DNA of 6,450 nucleotides from Actinomycetota bacterium (GCA_018268735.1 JAFDWA010000098.1:1-6450), one strand, 5' to 3'; positions 1 through 6,246 are shown, numbered from the stretch's first letter. Numbers and translations: made by a program. The notes: generated by a model not told the origin, from the letters alone.

Positions 1-1
1 C

Positions 2-1123
2 ACCCACCGGGCGGAGGCGTACTCGACCGGGAGCCGCAAGCCCCACGTGGCGTACACGACCGATGTCGACGCCGACCTCTCCCGCCGCGACTTCACCGTG
101 AACGCCATGGCACTCGACGTCACCGCCGACGACCCGTCGCTGATCGACCCGTTCGGGGGGTTGTCGGACCTCGCTGCCGGGATCCTGCGCACGCCGCTCG
201 AACCCGAGGTCTCCTTCAGCGACGATCCGCTCCGGATGCTGCGCGCCGCGAGGTTCCTGTCCCGCTACGGGCTGACGCCGACCGAGGAGCTGACCGCTGC
301 GGTCGTGCGAGGAGCGGAGCGACTCGAGATCGTCAGCGCCGAGCGCATCCGAGACGAGCTGTGCAAGCTCGTCATGGTGCCGGACCCGTCGGCCGGCCTC
401 TGGTTCGTCCACGACACGGGGCTCGCCGCCATGTTCCTGCCGGAGCTCCCGGCGATGCGGTTGGAGCAGGATCCGATCCATCGCCACAAGGACGTGCTCA
501 GCCACACGATCGCGGTCGTCGCCAAGTCGCGACGAGAGCTGCGGATCCGCCTCGCTGCGCTGTTCCACGACGTCGGCAAGCCGAAGACGAGATCCATCGG
601 CGGCAAGGGCGTCTCGTTCCACCACCACGAGGTGGTCGGTGCGCGGATGACGCGGGACCGCATGAAGGCGCTGCGGTTCAGCAACGAGATGGTCGACGAC
701 GTCACGAAGCTGGTGTACCTGCACCTCCGGTTCCACACCTACCAGATGGGGTGGAGCGATTCGGCGGTGCGACGGTTCGTCCGCGACGCGGGGCCGCTGC
801 TGTCGGAGCTCGTCGCGCTGACCCGGGCGGACTGCACGACCCGGAACCGTCGTCGGGCCGAGGCGCTCGATCGCCGGATCGACGACCTCGAGGCCCGCAT
901 CGAACGCCTCCGCGAGACCGAGGAGCTGGCCGCGATCCGACCCGACATGGACGGCCAGCAGGTCATGGCGCACCTCGGCATCGGTCCCGGACCCGAGGTC
1001 GGACAGGCGTTGGCGCACCTGCTGGAGCTGCGCCTCGACCAGGGTCCGATGAGCGACGCCGACGCCCGTGCGGCACTCGACCGGTGGTGGGCGGCCCGGT
1101 CGGCGACAGCAGAGGCGACCTGA
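2..1123 (+). CDS. cca: CCA-adding tRNA nucleotidyltransferase, 5'-truncated by the window edge
   Basis: The enzyme adds or repairs the 3' CCA end of tRNAs from CTP and ATP in the cytoplasm. The frame is open from the first bases (THRAEAYSTGSRKPHVAY), so the start codon and roughly 100 N-terminal residues with the GGS/DxD catalytic motif lie upstream. I reject the in-frame GTG at 47 as the start because conserved family sequence precedes it. Visible in order: DLSRRDFTVNAMAL, the DPFGG turn, the DDPLRMLRAARF RNA-binding/nucleotide-selection segment, then an HD domain (LFHDVGKP, His-Asp codons at 566-571, followed by FHHHEVVGA). A heptad-like charged helix (RRIDDLEARIERL) and a C-terminal helical domain ending in RWWAARSA complete it. 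The HD domain plus this C-terminal extension is the arrangement of the actinobacterial CCA family. The 373 visible residues fit a full length near 480. The gene converges on the methyltransferase downstream, 58 bp away. Identification is firm; the N terminus is simply not seen. Confidence 0.95.
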   Translation, partial: THRAEAYSTGSRKPHVAYTTDVDADLSRRDFTVNAMALDVTADDPSLIDPFGGLSDLAAGILRTPLEPEVSFSDDPLRMLRAARFLSRYGLTPTEELTAAVVRGAERLEIVSAERIRDELCKLVMVPDPSAGLWFVHDTGLAAMFLPELPAMRLEQDPIHRHKDVLSHTIAVVAKSRRELRIRLAALFHDVGKPKTRSIGGKGVSFHHHEVVGARMTRDRMKALRFSNEMVDDVTKLVYLHLRFHTYQMGWSDSAVRRFVRDAGPLLSELVALTRADCTTRNRRRAEALDRRIDDLEARIERLRETEELAAIRPDMDGQQVMAHLGIGPGPEVGQALAHLLELRLDQGPMSDADARAALDRWWAARSATAEAT

Positions 1124-1140
1124 CCGGGGCTCCTCGTCGG

Positions 1141-1160
1141 CCGGCCGCCGAGCGGCCCGG
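1141..1160. terminator. GC-rich hairpin between convergent genes
   Basis: A 6-bp perfect stem, GGCCGC (1143-1148) with GCGGCC (1152-1157), closes a CGA triloop. Two more pairs (1141-1142 with 1159-1160) extend it past one bulged C. It lies in the 58-bp gap between the stop codons of the CCA gene and the methyltransferase gene, where a bidirectional terminator is expected. There is no T tract on either strand, so intrinsic termination is inferred from position and stem only. Confidence 0.4.
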
Positions 1161-1181
1161 TGCCACGTCGGGCGGGAGGGC

Positions 1182-1991
1182 TCAGATCCCGAGCTTGCGC
1201 GCCCGGACGACCACGGTCGGCGGGACCCACTCCACGAGCGTGGAGGTGTGGATGGCAGCGCCGTCGCCGACGGGCTCGGGTTCGAGGAGGGCGTCGACCT
1301 GGAAGTTCGATCGGCTCAACGTGGTGAACACGTCGCCGATCTGGTGCACGTGGGTCACACCCTCGTCGCCGGCCGCGCGCCAGGCCAACGGCGAGGTGCT
1401 CCAGGCCGTGCGGGTCAGGTAGGGCGAGGGCTGCTCGGGGTCGTCGTCCAGCATGGTGGCGAACGGGTGGGGCAGTGACAGCAGGATGGCGCTGCCGGGG
1501 GTGAGCACCCGGTGGACCTGGCGGAACACGCGCCCGAGGTCCTGCACCCCGGAGAGGGAGTAGACGGCCACGACCAGGTCGACGCTGTCGGCCCGGACGA
1601 AGGCGAGGTCCGCGAGGTCGCTGTGGTGGAGCTCGAGGCGCACCTCGGCCACCTCGGCGGCAGCGCGTGCCTGCGCGAGGCGGGTCGTGGAGGCCTCGAC
1701 GGCCGTGACGCGTGCACCGCGTCGCGCGAGGGCGATGGATGCGGCGCCGGCGCCGCATCCGAGGTCGAGGACCCGCTTGCCCTCGACGGGACCGACGAGG
1801 CGGTCCAGCGCAGCGTCGTCGAGGCCCGGTCCGAGGCGGATCACCTTCGGTGCCCCCTCCGAGCCGTGGGGGAAGCTGGCCGGGGGCAGGCGGTGCGCCG
1901 CTGCATCGCCTCGGACCAGCGCGGGGCGCGACGCGAGGTTCCCAGCCGAGGGGTGGCGCGGTCGACCGCTCGCGGTAGCAGAGGTGCCCAT
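1182..1991 (-). CDS. Class I SAM-dependent methyltransferase
   Basis: Predicted 269-residue cytoplasmic methyltransferase; substrate unknown. The Rossmann-fold SAM-binding signature is clear: motif I VLDLGCGAGAASIALA at about residues 74-89, an acidic ribose-binding residue at the end of strand 2 (VTAVEAS, E99), and HHSDLADL with D125 contacting the adenine in this fold. The motif IV-to-V region (DSVDLVVAVYSLSGVQDL, then VHRVLTPGSAILLSLPHPF) is typical of the Methyltransf_11/UbiE-like group. The C-terminal part (EPEPVGDG...LVEWVPPTVVVRARK) is ordinary for small-molecule methyltransferases. The frame is open further upstream to 2147, but that would overlap the divergent DUF5318 gene. I chose the ATG at 1991, which has no Shine-Dalgarno but has CAGACT 7 nt upstream, a weak -10 candidate for a leaderless transcript. 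The first 45 residues are not conserved-looking, so the true start could differ. It shares a 112-bp divergent intergenic region with the DUF5318 gene. Confidence 0.85.
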   Translation of the reverse strand: MGTSATASGRPRHPSAGNLASRPALVRGDAAAHRLPPASFPHGSEGAPKVIRLGPGLDDAALDRLVGPVEGKRVLDLGCGAGAASIALARRGARVTAVEASTTRLAQARAAAEVAEVRLELHHSDLADLAFVRADSVDLVVAVYSLSGVQDLGRVFRQVHRVLTPGSAILLSLPHPFATMLDDDPEQPSPYLTRTAWSTSPLAWRAAGDEGVTHVHQIGDVFTTLSRSNFQVDALLEPEPVGDGAAIHTSTLVEWVPPTVVVRARKLGI

Positions 1992-2031
1992 CGCTGCCAG
2001 TCTGGCGGAGCGGACGCGGCCGTTCGTGGAC

Positions 2032-2062
2032 CTGCGGTGATCGGCCCGGACGATCACCGCAG
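2032..2062. promoter_or_regulatory. Perfect 12-bp inverted repeat centred in a divergent intergenic region
   Basis: CTGCGGTGATCG (2032-2043) and CGATCACCGCAG (2051-2062) are perfect reverse complements separated by 7 bp. The centre (2047) coincides with the midpoint of the gap between the methyltransferase start (1991) and the DUF5318 start (2104). It lies outside and between the two candidate -10 boxes at 1999-2004 and 2090-2095. The position suggests an operator for a dimeric regulator acting on both genes. A structured RNA or cruciform is the alternative. No T tract follows, so I do not call it a terminator. Confidence 0.5.
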
Positions 2063-2089
2063 CGGGGAGGTGAACCGGCGGCGCCGCTG

Positions 2090-2095
2090 TAGCCT
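2090..2095 (+). promoter_or_regulatory. Candidate -10 box for a leaderless DUF5318 transcript
   Basis: TAGCCT fits the actinobacterial TAnnnT -10 pattern and sits 8 nt before the GTG at 2104, the spacing seen when transcription begins at or next to the start codon. No convincing -35 is visible. A good Shine-Dalgarno-like GGAGGTGA at 2066-2073 is about 30 nt too far upstream to serve this start. Confidence 0.35.
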
Positions 2096-2103
2096 CGGTC
2101 GAC

Positions 2104-2511
2104 GTGCCGTTCCTCGCCCCGGAATCGGAAGGACGCCCCGGGACCACACCCGGTTCGGTCGACTACCGGTTCGCGCGTCGGCGGCTCCTGCACCGGTTCC
2201 GGGCCGGCGAGCTGGACCGTGGTGACGTGTGCGACGCACAGACCGAGCTGCTCCGTGTCGGCCGCAACTGCGCGCAGCGCGCGCGACACGACTGCCCGGT
2301 GTGCGGCGAGCACGAGCTGCGACTGGCCCGGTTCGTGTTCGGCCCCCGGATGCCACCCGGTGGTCGTGTCGTCGCGAACCGCTCCGAGCTTCGTCGGCTG
2401 GGGGAGCGGTTCGCCGGGCTGCGCTGCTACACCGTCGAGGTGTGCCTCGCGTGTCGATGGAACCACCTGCTCGACATCACTCCGGTGGGTGCTGCGACCG
2501 GCGGCGGCTGA
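2104..2511 (+). CDS. DUF5318 family zinc-ribbon-like protein (Rv0049-type)
   Basis: A 135-residue soluble protein of unknown function. It carries two CxxC pairs, CPVC at residues 64-67 and CLAC at 114-117, which probably hold one zinc ion. It has the family's recognisable stretches VDYRFARRRLL (19-29), DVCDAQTELLR (41-51), LRLARFVFG (72-80) and VEVCLACRWNHL (111-122). These resemble the M. tuberculosis protein Rv0049 as I recall it, which also directly precedes ponA1. The first 18 residues look unconserved. GTG at 2104 is the only start codon after an in-frame TGA at 2071, and the -10-like TAGCCT just upstream suggests a leaderless mRNA. The peptidoglycan synthase gene follows 105 bp downstream on the same strand, so co-transcription is plausible. 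A role in cell-wall synthesis is suggested only by this conserved neighbourhood. Confidence 0.88.
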   Translation: MPFLAPESEGRPGTTPGSVDYRFARRRLLHRFRAGELDRGDVCDAQTELLRVGRNCAQRARHDCPVCGEHELRLARFVFGPRMPPGGRVVANRSELRRLGERFAGLRCYTVEVCLACRWNHLLDITPVGAATGGG

Positions 2512-2616
2512 ATCGCACCGGCGTCGACTGCGCCGGTCCTCAGGAGCGCGTCGTCCGCGGCGCACCGTTCCGAGGCAGACTGTCTGACGCCCGGGTCCCG
2601 GACCGGGCACCCGCCC

Positions 2617-4860
2617 ATGCCTGTCGACTCGACTCCGCCGCCCCGACGTCCACGTCCACGTCCCGGTTCCGGTGAGGAGGCACCTGCTGCACCTCAGCGT
2701 CGCCGGGGCTTCCTGTGGCGGTGGCGCCGCTTCGCCTACGCGGCGCTCGTCCTCGGGATCGTCGCGATCGGCGGGGTCTGGGTGGCGCTCAACACCGTGC
2801 GGCTGCCACCTGCCAAGCGTCCGGTCCAGACGTCGTTCGTCTGCGCGATCGACGTGCCTGCGGGCAGGTGCGGGTTCGACAACGCGATGGCCCGGTTGTC
2901 GACGAGCGAGGAGCGCGTCGTCGTCGGCTACGACGACCTCCCACCGGTGCTGGTCCAGGCGGTGCTCTCGGCGGAGGACCGCAAGTTCTTCGACCACAAC
3001 GGAGTCGACCCCGCCGGCATCGGTCGCGCGGTCCTGCAGGACCTGTTCGGGAGCTCCCGCTCGCAGCAGGGAGGTTCCACGATCACCCAGCAGTACGTGA
3101 AGAGCGTGTACCTGACCTCGGAGCGGACCTTCTCCCGAAAGCTCAAGGAGGCGGTGCTCGCGGTCAAGCTGGAGCAGACCTTCGACAAGCGGGAGATCCT
3201 GACCCGGTACCTGAACGAGGTGTACTTCGGGCGGGGGGCCTACGGCGTCGAGGCCGCGTCGCGCACGTACTTCGGGGTCGGGGTGAAGGACCTGACGCTG
3301 CCCCAGGCGGCCTACCTCGCCGGGTTGATCCGTGCCCCGGAGCGCGCTGATGCAACCCGGGACCCGAGCGAGGCGACGCGGCGACGCCACACGGTGCTGC
3401 GCGCGATGGTCGAGGAGCACTACATCACCGCCGACCAGGCGAAGCTCGCCGACGCGGTGCCGTGGAACCCGACCGACACCGCACCCGACGGGACGAAGCG
3501 CCAGGTCACGATCCTGCCCCGCGTCGAGGCGAGGTCGGACTTCGGCGACATCAAGTACGGATCGCTCGGTTCGAAGTTCTGGGTCGAGTGGATCCGCCAG
3601 CAGCTGCGCGACCGGTTCGGTCCAGGAGCCGAGACCCGAGGCCTGCGCGTCTACACGTCGTTCGACCCGAAGCTGCAGCGCTACGCCGTCGACGCGGTGA
3701 ACTCGACGTTGAACCAGTCCGACGGGCCCGTCGGCTCCCTCGTAGCGGTCGACAAGGAGGGCAGGATCCGGGCGATGGTCGGTGGGCGTGACTACGACGC
3801 CGACCAGGTCAACCTGGCGCTGGGTCGCTACGGCGGCGGTTCGGGCCGTCCACCGGGATCGACGTTCAAGCCCTTCGCTCTCGCGGCGTTCGTGGAGGAC
3901 GGCTACTCGGTGCAGTCGAGGTTCCGGGCGCCGCCGACGACGCAGTTCCCGGGCGTCTACGGCGACGTGCCCGGCAAGCTGTGGCAGCCGAAGAACTACG
4001 ACCGTGCCGATCACGGAGTGCAGTCCGTCGAAGAGGCGACCTGGGACTCGACGAACACCGTCTACGCGGGCATCGTCGACACGATCACCCCCAAGCGCCT
4101 CGCGACCATGGCCACGAGGTTGGGCGTCCGCTCGCGCCTCGATCCCTCGTACTCGCTGGTGCTCGGCACCGAGGAGGTGTCGGTGCTCGACATGGCGTCC
4201 GCCTACTCGACCTTCGCCGATCGAGGTCGCCACATCGATCCCTACGCGATCACCCGCATCGAGGACGCCGACGGCGGCGTGCTGTTCGATGCCTCGACCG
4301 ACGTCCAGTCCGATCAGGTGATCGACCCCGGCGTGGCCGACACCGTCACCACGGTGCTCCAGGGCGTCATCGCGAAGGGCACCGGGACCCGCGCCGGGTT
4401 GAAGAACCCCGCGGCTGGCAAGACGGGGACGACCAACGACGCGAAGGATGCGTGGTTCACGGGCTACACGTGCGACCTGACCGCGTCGGTGTGGATGGGC
4501 TACCGCCAGCCCAAGGAGATGACGTCCTACAAGGGCCAAGCCGTCGCCGGCGGCTCCTTCCCGGCGACGATCTGGCGGGACTTCATGTCGAAGGCGACAG
4601 CGGGCGATGCTCCCTGCAGGTTCCCGGTGACCGACGTGGGCAAGAAGATCCTGAACTCGGGCTACGGGTTGACCAGTCGGAGCACGACGGTCGTGCCGAG
4701 GTCCACCACCACGACCGCGCCCGGTGGCACCTCGTCGACGGCGCCGACCTCGTCCACCTCGACGCCGTCGTCCACGGTGCCCCGCTCGACGACGACCGCG
4801 CCAGGCGTCCCGTCCACCGTGGCCGGCGCCGGTGCTGGTGCGCCGCTCGGCACCCGCTAG
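2617..4860 (+). CDS. ponA: Class A penicillin-binding protein (bifunctional transglycosylase/transpeptidase)
   Basis: A 747-residue enzyme that polymerises lipid II and cross-links peptidoglycan outside the membrane. Residues 1-38 form a Pro/Arg-rich cytoplasmic tail, and about 40-58 are the single membrane anchor. The GT51 domain shows SAEDRKFFDHNGVDP (catalytic E120), QGGSTITQQ (151-159), KLKEAVLAVKLEQ (second Glu, E178) and RYLNEVYFGRGAYGVEAAS. The transpeptidase domain has all three motifs: STFK with nucleophile S415, STN at 478-480 and KTG at 602-604. Residues 685-747 are a Ser/Thr/Pro-rich tail. Four cysteines (76, 85, 619, 667) all lie outside the membrane. ATG at 2617 is the first start codon in an open frame that runs back to the DUF5318 stop. 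No Shine-Dalgarno or convincing promoter is visible in the 105-bp gap, which holds only a short CAGAC-T-GTCTG palindrome at 2576-2586. The symbol follows the mycobacterial ponA1 locus. Confidence 0.96.
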   Translation: MPVDSTPPPRRPRPRPGSGEEAPAAPQRRRGFLWRWRRFAYAALVLGIVAIGGVWVALNTVRLPPAKRPVQTSFVCAIDVPAGRCGFDNAMARLSTSEERVVVGYDDLPPVLVQAVLSAEDRKFFDHNGVDPAGIGRAVLQDLFGSSRSQQGGSTITQQYVKSVYLTSERTFSRKLKEAVLAVKLEQTFDKREILTRYLNEVYFGRGAYGVEAASRTYFGVGVKDLTLPQAAYLAGLIRAPERADATRDPSEATRRRHTVLRAMVEEHYITADQAKLADAVPWNPTDTAPDGTKRQVTILPRVEARSDFGDIKYGSLGSKFWVEWIRQQLRDRFGPGAETRGLRVYTSFDPKLQRYAVDAVNSTLNQSDGPVGSLVAVDKEGRIRAMVGGRDYDADQVNLALGRYGGGSGRPPGSTFKPFALAAFVEDGYSVQSRFRAPPTTQFPGVYGDVPGKLWQPKNYDRADHGVQSVEEATWDSTNTVYAGIVDTITPKRLATMATRLGVRSRLDPSYSLVLGTEEVSVLDMASAYSTFADRGRHIDPYAITRIEDADGGVLFDASTDVQSDQVIDPGVADTVTTVLQGVIAKGTGTRAGLKNPAAGKTGTTNDAKDAWFTGYTCDLTASVWMGYRQPKEMTSYKGQAVAGGSFPATIWRDFMSKATAGDAPCRFPVTDVGKKILNSGYGLTSRSTTVVPRSTTTTAPGGTSSTAPTSSTSTPSSTVPRSTTTAPGVPSTVAGAGAGAPLGTR
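4693..4806 (+). repeat. Imperfect repeat in the Ser/Thr/Pro tail of the penicillin-binding protein
   Basis: The peptide VPRSTTTTAPG (codons 4693-4725) recurs as VPRSTTTAPG (4777-4806), with Ser/Thr-rich sequence between. The two copies use different synonymous codons (for example agg tcc versus cgc tcg). This points to an old duplication or selection on the peptide rather than a recent DNA slippage event. Such tails are common in actinobacterial cell-wall enzymes and may span the wall or be O-glycosylated. Confidence 0.6.
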
Positions 4861-4892
4861 CAGCCCGCTGCCCGGACCGGCGCGAGGTGTTC

Positions 4893-4906
4893 CGCCGGAT
4901 CCGGCG
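4893..4906. terminator. 14-bp perfect palindrome between convergent genes
   Basis: CGCCGGATCCGGCG is fully self-complementary and can fold as a 5-bp stem with a GATC tetraloop. It lies in the 55-bp gap between the penicillin-binding protein stop (4860) and the stop of the small minus-strand gene (4916). A bidirectional terminator is a reasonable reading. There is no T tract, and the stem is short, so confidence is limited. Confidence 0.35.
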
Positions 4907-4915
4907 TGCCAGGGG

Positions 4916-5125
4916 TCAGCGAGCCAGCACGTGGGGGAAGCTCTCGCGGCAGGTCGCGCACCACGTCTCGACCGGCTCGAGGACCCGGACCTCGGCGAGC
5001 TCCTCGATGGAGTCGGGGCCGCTCGGTGCCCCGTCAGGGAGGACGAGGTGCACCCGGTGCACCGACCAGGTCGACTCCCCGGTCCGACCGCAGCTCGTGC
5101 AGGTGGTCGGCGTCGCAGGGGTCAT
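4916..5125 (-). CDS. Small two-CxxC (zinc-ribbon-like) hypothetical protein
   Basis: A 69-residue protein I do not recognise by name. It begins MTPATPTTCTSCGRTG, with CTSC at residues 9-12, and ends ETWCATCRESFPHVLAR, with CATC at 56-59. The four cysteines in two CxxC knuckles about 45 residues apart suggest one zinc site. The middle (VHRVHLVLPDG, then SIEELAEVRVLEPVE) reads as beta strands followed by an acidic segment. There is no signal peptide or membrane segment. Support for its being real: third codon positions are almost all G or C, the cysteine knuckles are coherent, and TACCTT stands exactly 7 nt before the ATG, as in leaderless actinobacterial genes. The frame continues open upstream as an antisense shadow of panB, so automatic calling may overextend it to about 441 residues. 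It converges on the penicillin-binding protein gene and diverges from panB. Function is unknown. Confidence 0.7.
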   Translation of the reverse strand: MTPATPTTCTSCGRTGESTWSVHRVHLVLPDGAPSGPDSIEELAEVRVLEPVETWCATCRESFPHVLAR

Positions 5126-5132
5126 CGAGTGC

Positions 5133-5138
5133 AAGGTA
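5133..5138 (-). promoter_or_regulatory. Candidate -10 box for a leaderless transcript of the two-CxxC gene
   Basis: On the minus strand TACCTT matches TAnnnT and is followed by 7 nt and then the ATG at 5125, the spacing expected if transcription starts at the initiation codon. No Shine-Dalgarno is present and no -35 element is evident. This box is the main argument for the short 69-residue gene model. Confidence 0.4.
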
Positions 5139-5198
5139 GTGCTCCGATGGGGCCAGTCCGGGCCGGACGCCCGTGGGGTGAACCGTCGTTGCCCGGGG

Positions 5199-5228
5199 TT
5201 GGTGCGCCGGAGCACCCTGCCGTAGCGT
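5199..5228 (+). promoter_or_regulatory. Candidate panB promoter
   Basis: TTGGTG (5199-5204), an 18-bp spacer and TAGCGT (5223-5228) form a weak housekeeping-sigma-type promoter. It would start transcription near 5235 and give a 5' leader of about 47 nt ahead of panB. It lies in the 156-bp gap shared with the divergent two-CxxC gene. The -35 matches only the TTG half of the consensus. Confidence 0.3.
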
Positions 5229-5268
5229 GGTGGTGACGGCCGGCAGCCATGGGGCGCTGGACCTGACC

Positions 5269-5277
5269 AGGAGGTGA
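5269..5277 (+). promoter_or_regulatory. Strong ribosome binding site of panB
   Basis: AGGAGGTGA is a full-length match to the anti-Shine-Dalgarno sequence. It ends 4 nt before the ATG at 5282, leaving 7 nt between the AGGAGG core and the start. It fixes the panB start and contrasts with the absent Shine-Dalgarno sequences of the DUF5318, methyltransferase, two-CxxC and penicillin-binding protein genes in this window. Confidence 0.85.
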
Positions 5278-5281
5278 GCTG

Positions 5282-6184
5282 ATGGCTCCCGACGCGACCA
5301 CCGCGACGACGCCGAGCAGTCCGGCACGACCTCCGCGGGTCACCGTGCCGTGGGTTCGCTCCCGGAAGGTCCGCGACGGGGCGGAGCGCCTCGTCATGGT
5401 CACGGCATACGACGCACCTGGCGCGCGGGTCGCCCACGACGCAGGCGTCGACATGATCCTCGTCGGGGACTCGCTCGCGATGGTCGTGCTGGGCCATCCC
5501 GACACGCTGTCGGTCACGATCGACGAGATGGCGCACCACGTGCGCGCCGTTGCACGTGCCATGCCGGCGCCGCTCGTCGTGGGGGACCTGCCGTGGATGA
5601 GCTACCACGTGTCGCGCGAGGACACCGTGCGCAACGCGGCCCAGCTGATCCGGGCCGGCGCCGAGTGCGTCAAGCTCGAAGGCGGACGCAAGCGGCTCCC
5701 GATGGTCGAGGCCCTCGTCGACGCTGAGATCCCGGTGATGGGTCACCTCGGCCTCACGCCGCAGTCGATGCACTCGATGGGAGGGTTCCGGGTCCAGGCC
5801 CGGCAGTCCGAGGCGGCGCTCGCGCTCGTCGCCGACGCGAAGGCACTTGCTCACGCCGGCTGCTTCGCGATCGTGCTCGAGGGCGTTCCCGACGAGGTCG
5901 CCCGGATGGTCACCTCCGCGATCGACGTCCCGACGATCGGCATCGGTGCCGGGCCCGGCTGCGACGGACAGGTGCTCGTGTACCACGACCTCCTCGGGCT
6001 GGAGGACCGCACACCGGCCAAGTTCGTGCGTCGCTACGCGGACCTGAAGGCCGAGTCGGTCGCCGCCGTGTCGGCGTATGCGGCGGACGTGCGATCGGGG
6101 GCCTTCCCGGCACGCAGCGAGAGCTACCACCTCGATGCCGAGCAGTCCGAGGCGCTGTCGCTGTACGGCTCGACGACGGGTTGA
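5282..6184 (+). CDS. panB: 3-methyl-2-oxobutanoate hydroxymethyltransferase (ketopantoate hydroxymethyltransferase)
   Basis: It transfers a one-carbon unit from 5,10-methylenetetrahydrofolate to 2-oxoisovalerate, making ketopantoate, the first committed step of pantothenate and coenzyme A synthesis in the cytoplasm. The 300-residue protein is a single TIM-barrel of the PanB family. Visible motifs are VMVTAYDAPGAR (38-49), VGDSLAMVVLG with metal ligand D63, GDLPWMSY with D102, VKLEGG with E133, VMGHLGLTPQS (152-162), IVLEGVP with the probable catalytic base E200, and IGIGAGPGCDGQVLVYHD. By spacing these correspond to E. coli D45, D84, E114 and E181. The first 20 or so residues are an Ala/Thr/Pro-rich extension lacking in the 264-residue E. 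coli enzyme. A near-perfect Shine-Dalgarno fixes the start. It has its own candidate promoter and is followed by hairpins, so it appears to be a single-gene unit. panC and panD are not in the window. Confidence 0.97.
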   Translation: MAPDATTATTPSSPARPPRVTVPWVRSRKVRDGAERLVMVTAYDAPGARVAHDAGVDMILVGDSLAMVVLGHPDTLSVTIDEMAHHVRAVARAMPAPLVVGDLPWMSYHVSREDTVRNAAQLIRAGAECVKLEGGRKRLPMVEALVDAEIPVMGHLGLTPQSMHSMGGFRVQARQSEAALALVADAKALAHAGCFAIVLEGVPDEVARMVTSAIDVPTIGIGAGPGCDGQVLVYHDLLGLEDRTPAKFVRRYADLKAESVAAVSAYAADVRSGAFPARSESYHLDAEQSEALSLYGSTTG

Positions 6185-6246
6185 GCCCGTCGCCCGGGCG
6201 CCCCTGGGCGGGCTGACGGCCCGAGCGCCCCCGGGTGTCACACCCG
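6184..6246 (+). terminator. Tandem GC-rich hairpins after panB
   Basis: Immediately after the stop, AGCCC (6184-6188) and GCCC (6192-6195) can pair with GGGC (6206-6209) and GGGCT (6210-6214), leaving a 3-nt bulge. A second hairpin, CGGGTG (6232-6237) with CACCCG (6241-6246), has a TCA loop. Neither has a T tract, which is common for GC-rich actinobacteria. Together they probably separate panB transcription from the rpsF operon promoter downstream. Confidence 0.45.

Noticed and set aside
47..1123. GTG at 47 as the true start of the CCA-adding enzyme
   Set aside because: The frame is open to the window edge, and residues before the GTG (EAYSTGSRKPHVAY) match the conserved region of the family, so the gene begins upstream.
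2066..2073. GGAGGTGA as a ribosome binding site for a gene starting near 2080
   Set aside because: No ATG or GTG lies at a workable distance, and the GTG at 2104 is about 30 nt away. It is probably a chance match.
1992..2147. N-terminal extension of the methyltransferase to 2147 (321 residues)
   Set aside because: It would overlap the start of the divergent DUF5318 gene, cover the inverted repeat at 2032-2062, and add sequence with no family character.
1512..2225. Plus-strand open frame antisense to the methyltransferase
   Set aside because: It lacks any domain, mirrors the minus-strand gene that carries a full SAM-binding signature, and runs through the intergenic region.
2576..2586. CAGAC-T-GTCTG palindrome ahead of the penicillin-binding protein gene as an operator
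   Set aside because: Arms of 5 bp are short enough to occur by chance, and no promoter elements are seen beside it.
739..4539. A 1266-codon open frame on the minus strand across most of the window
   Set aside because: It runs antisense to the CCA gene and the penicillin-binding protein and through the methyltransferase and DUF5318 region in the wrong frame. Its composition is Arg/His/Gly/Pro-rich with no domain. The genes it overlaps have clear motifs, so it is a product of high GC and few stop codons.
5126..6241. Upstream extension of the minus-strand two-CxxC frame across panB (441 codons in all)
   Set aside because: This part is antisense to panB, whose catalytic motifs are intact, and shows low-complexity Arg/His-rich sequence. 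Only the last 69 codons read like a protein, and a -10-like box precedes the ATG at 5125.
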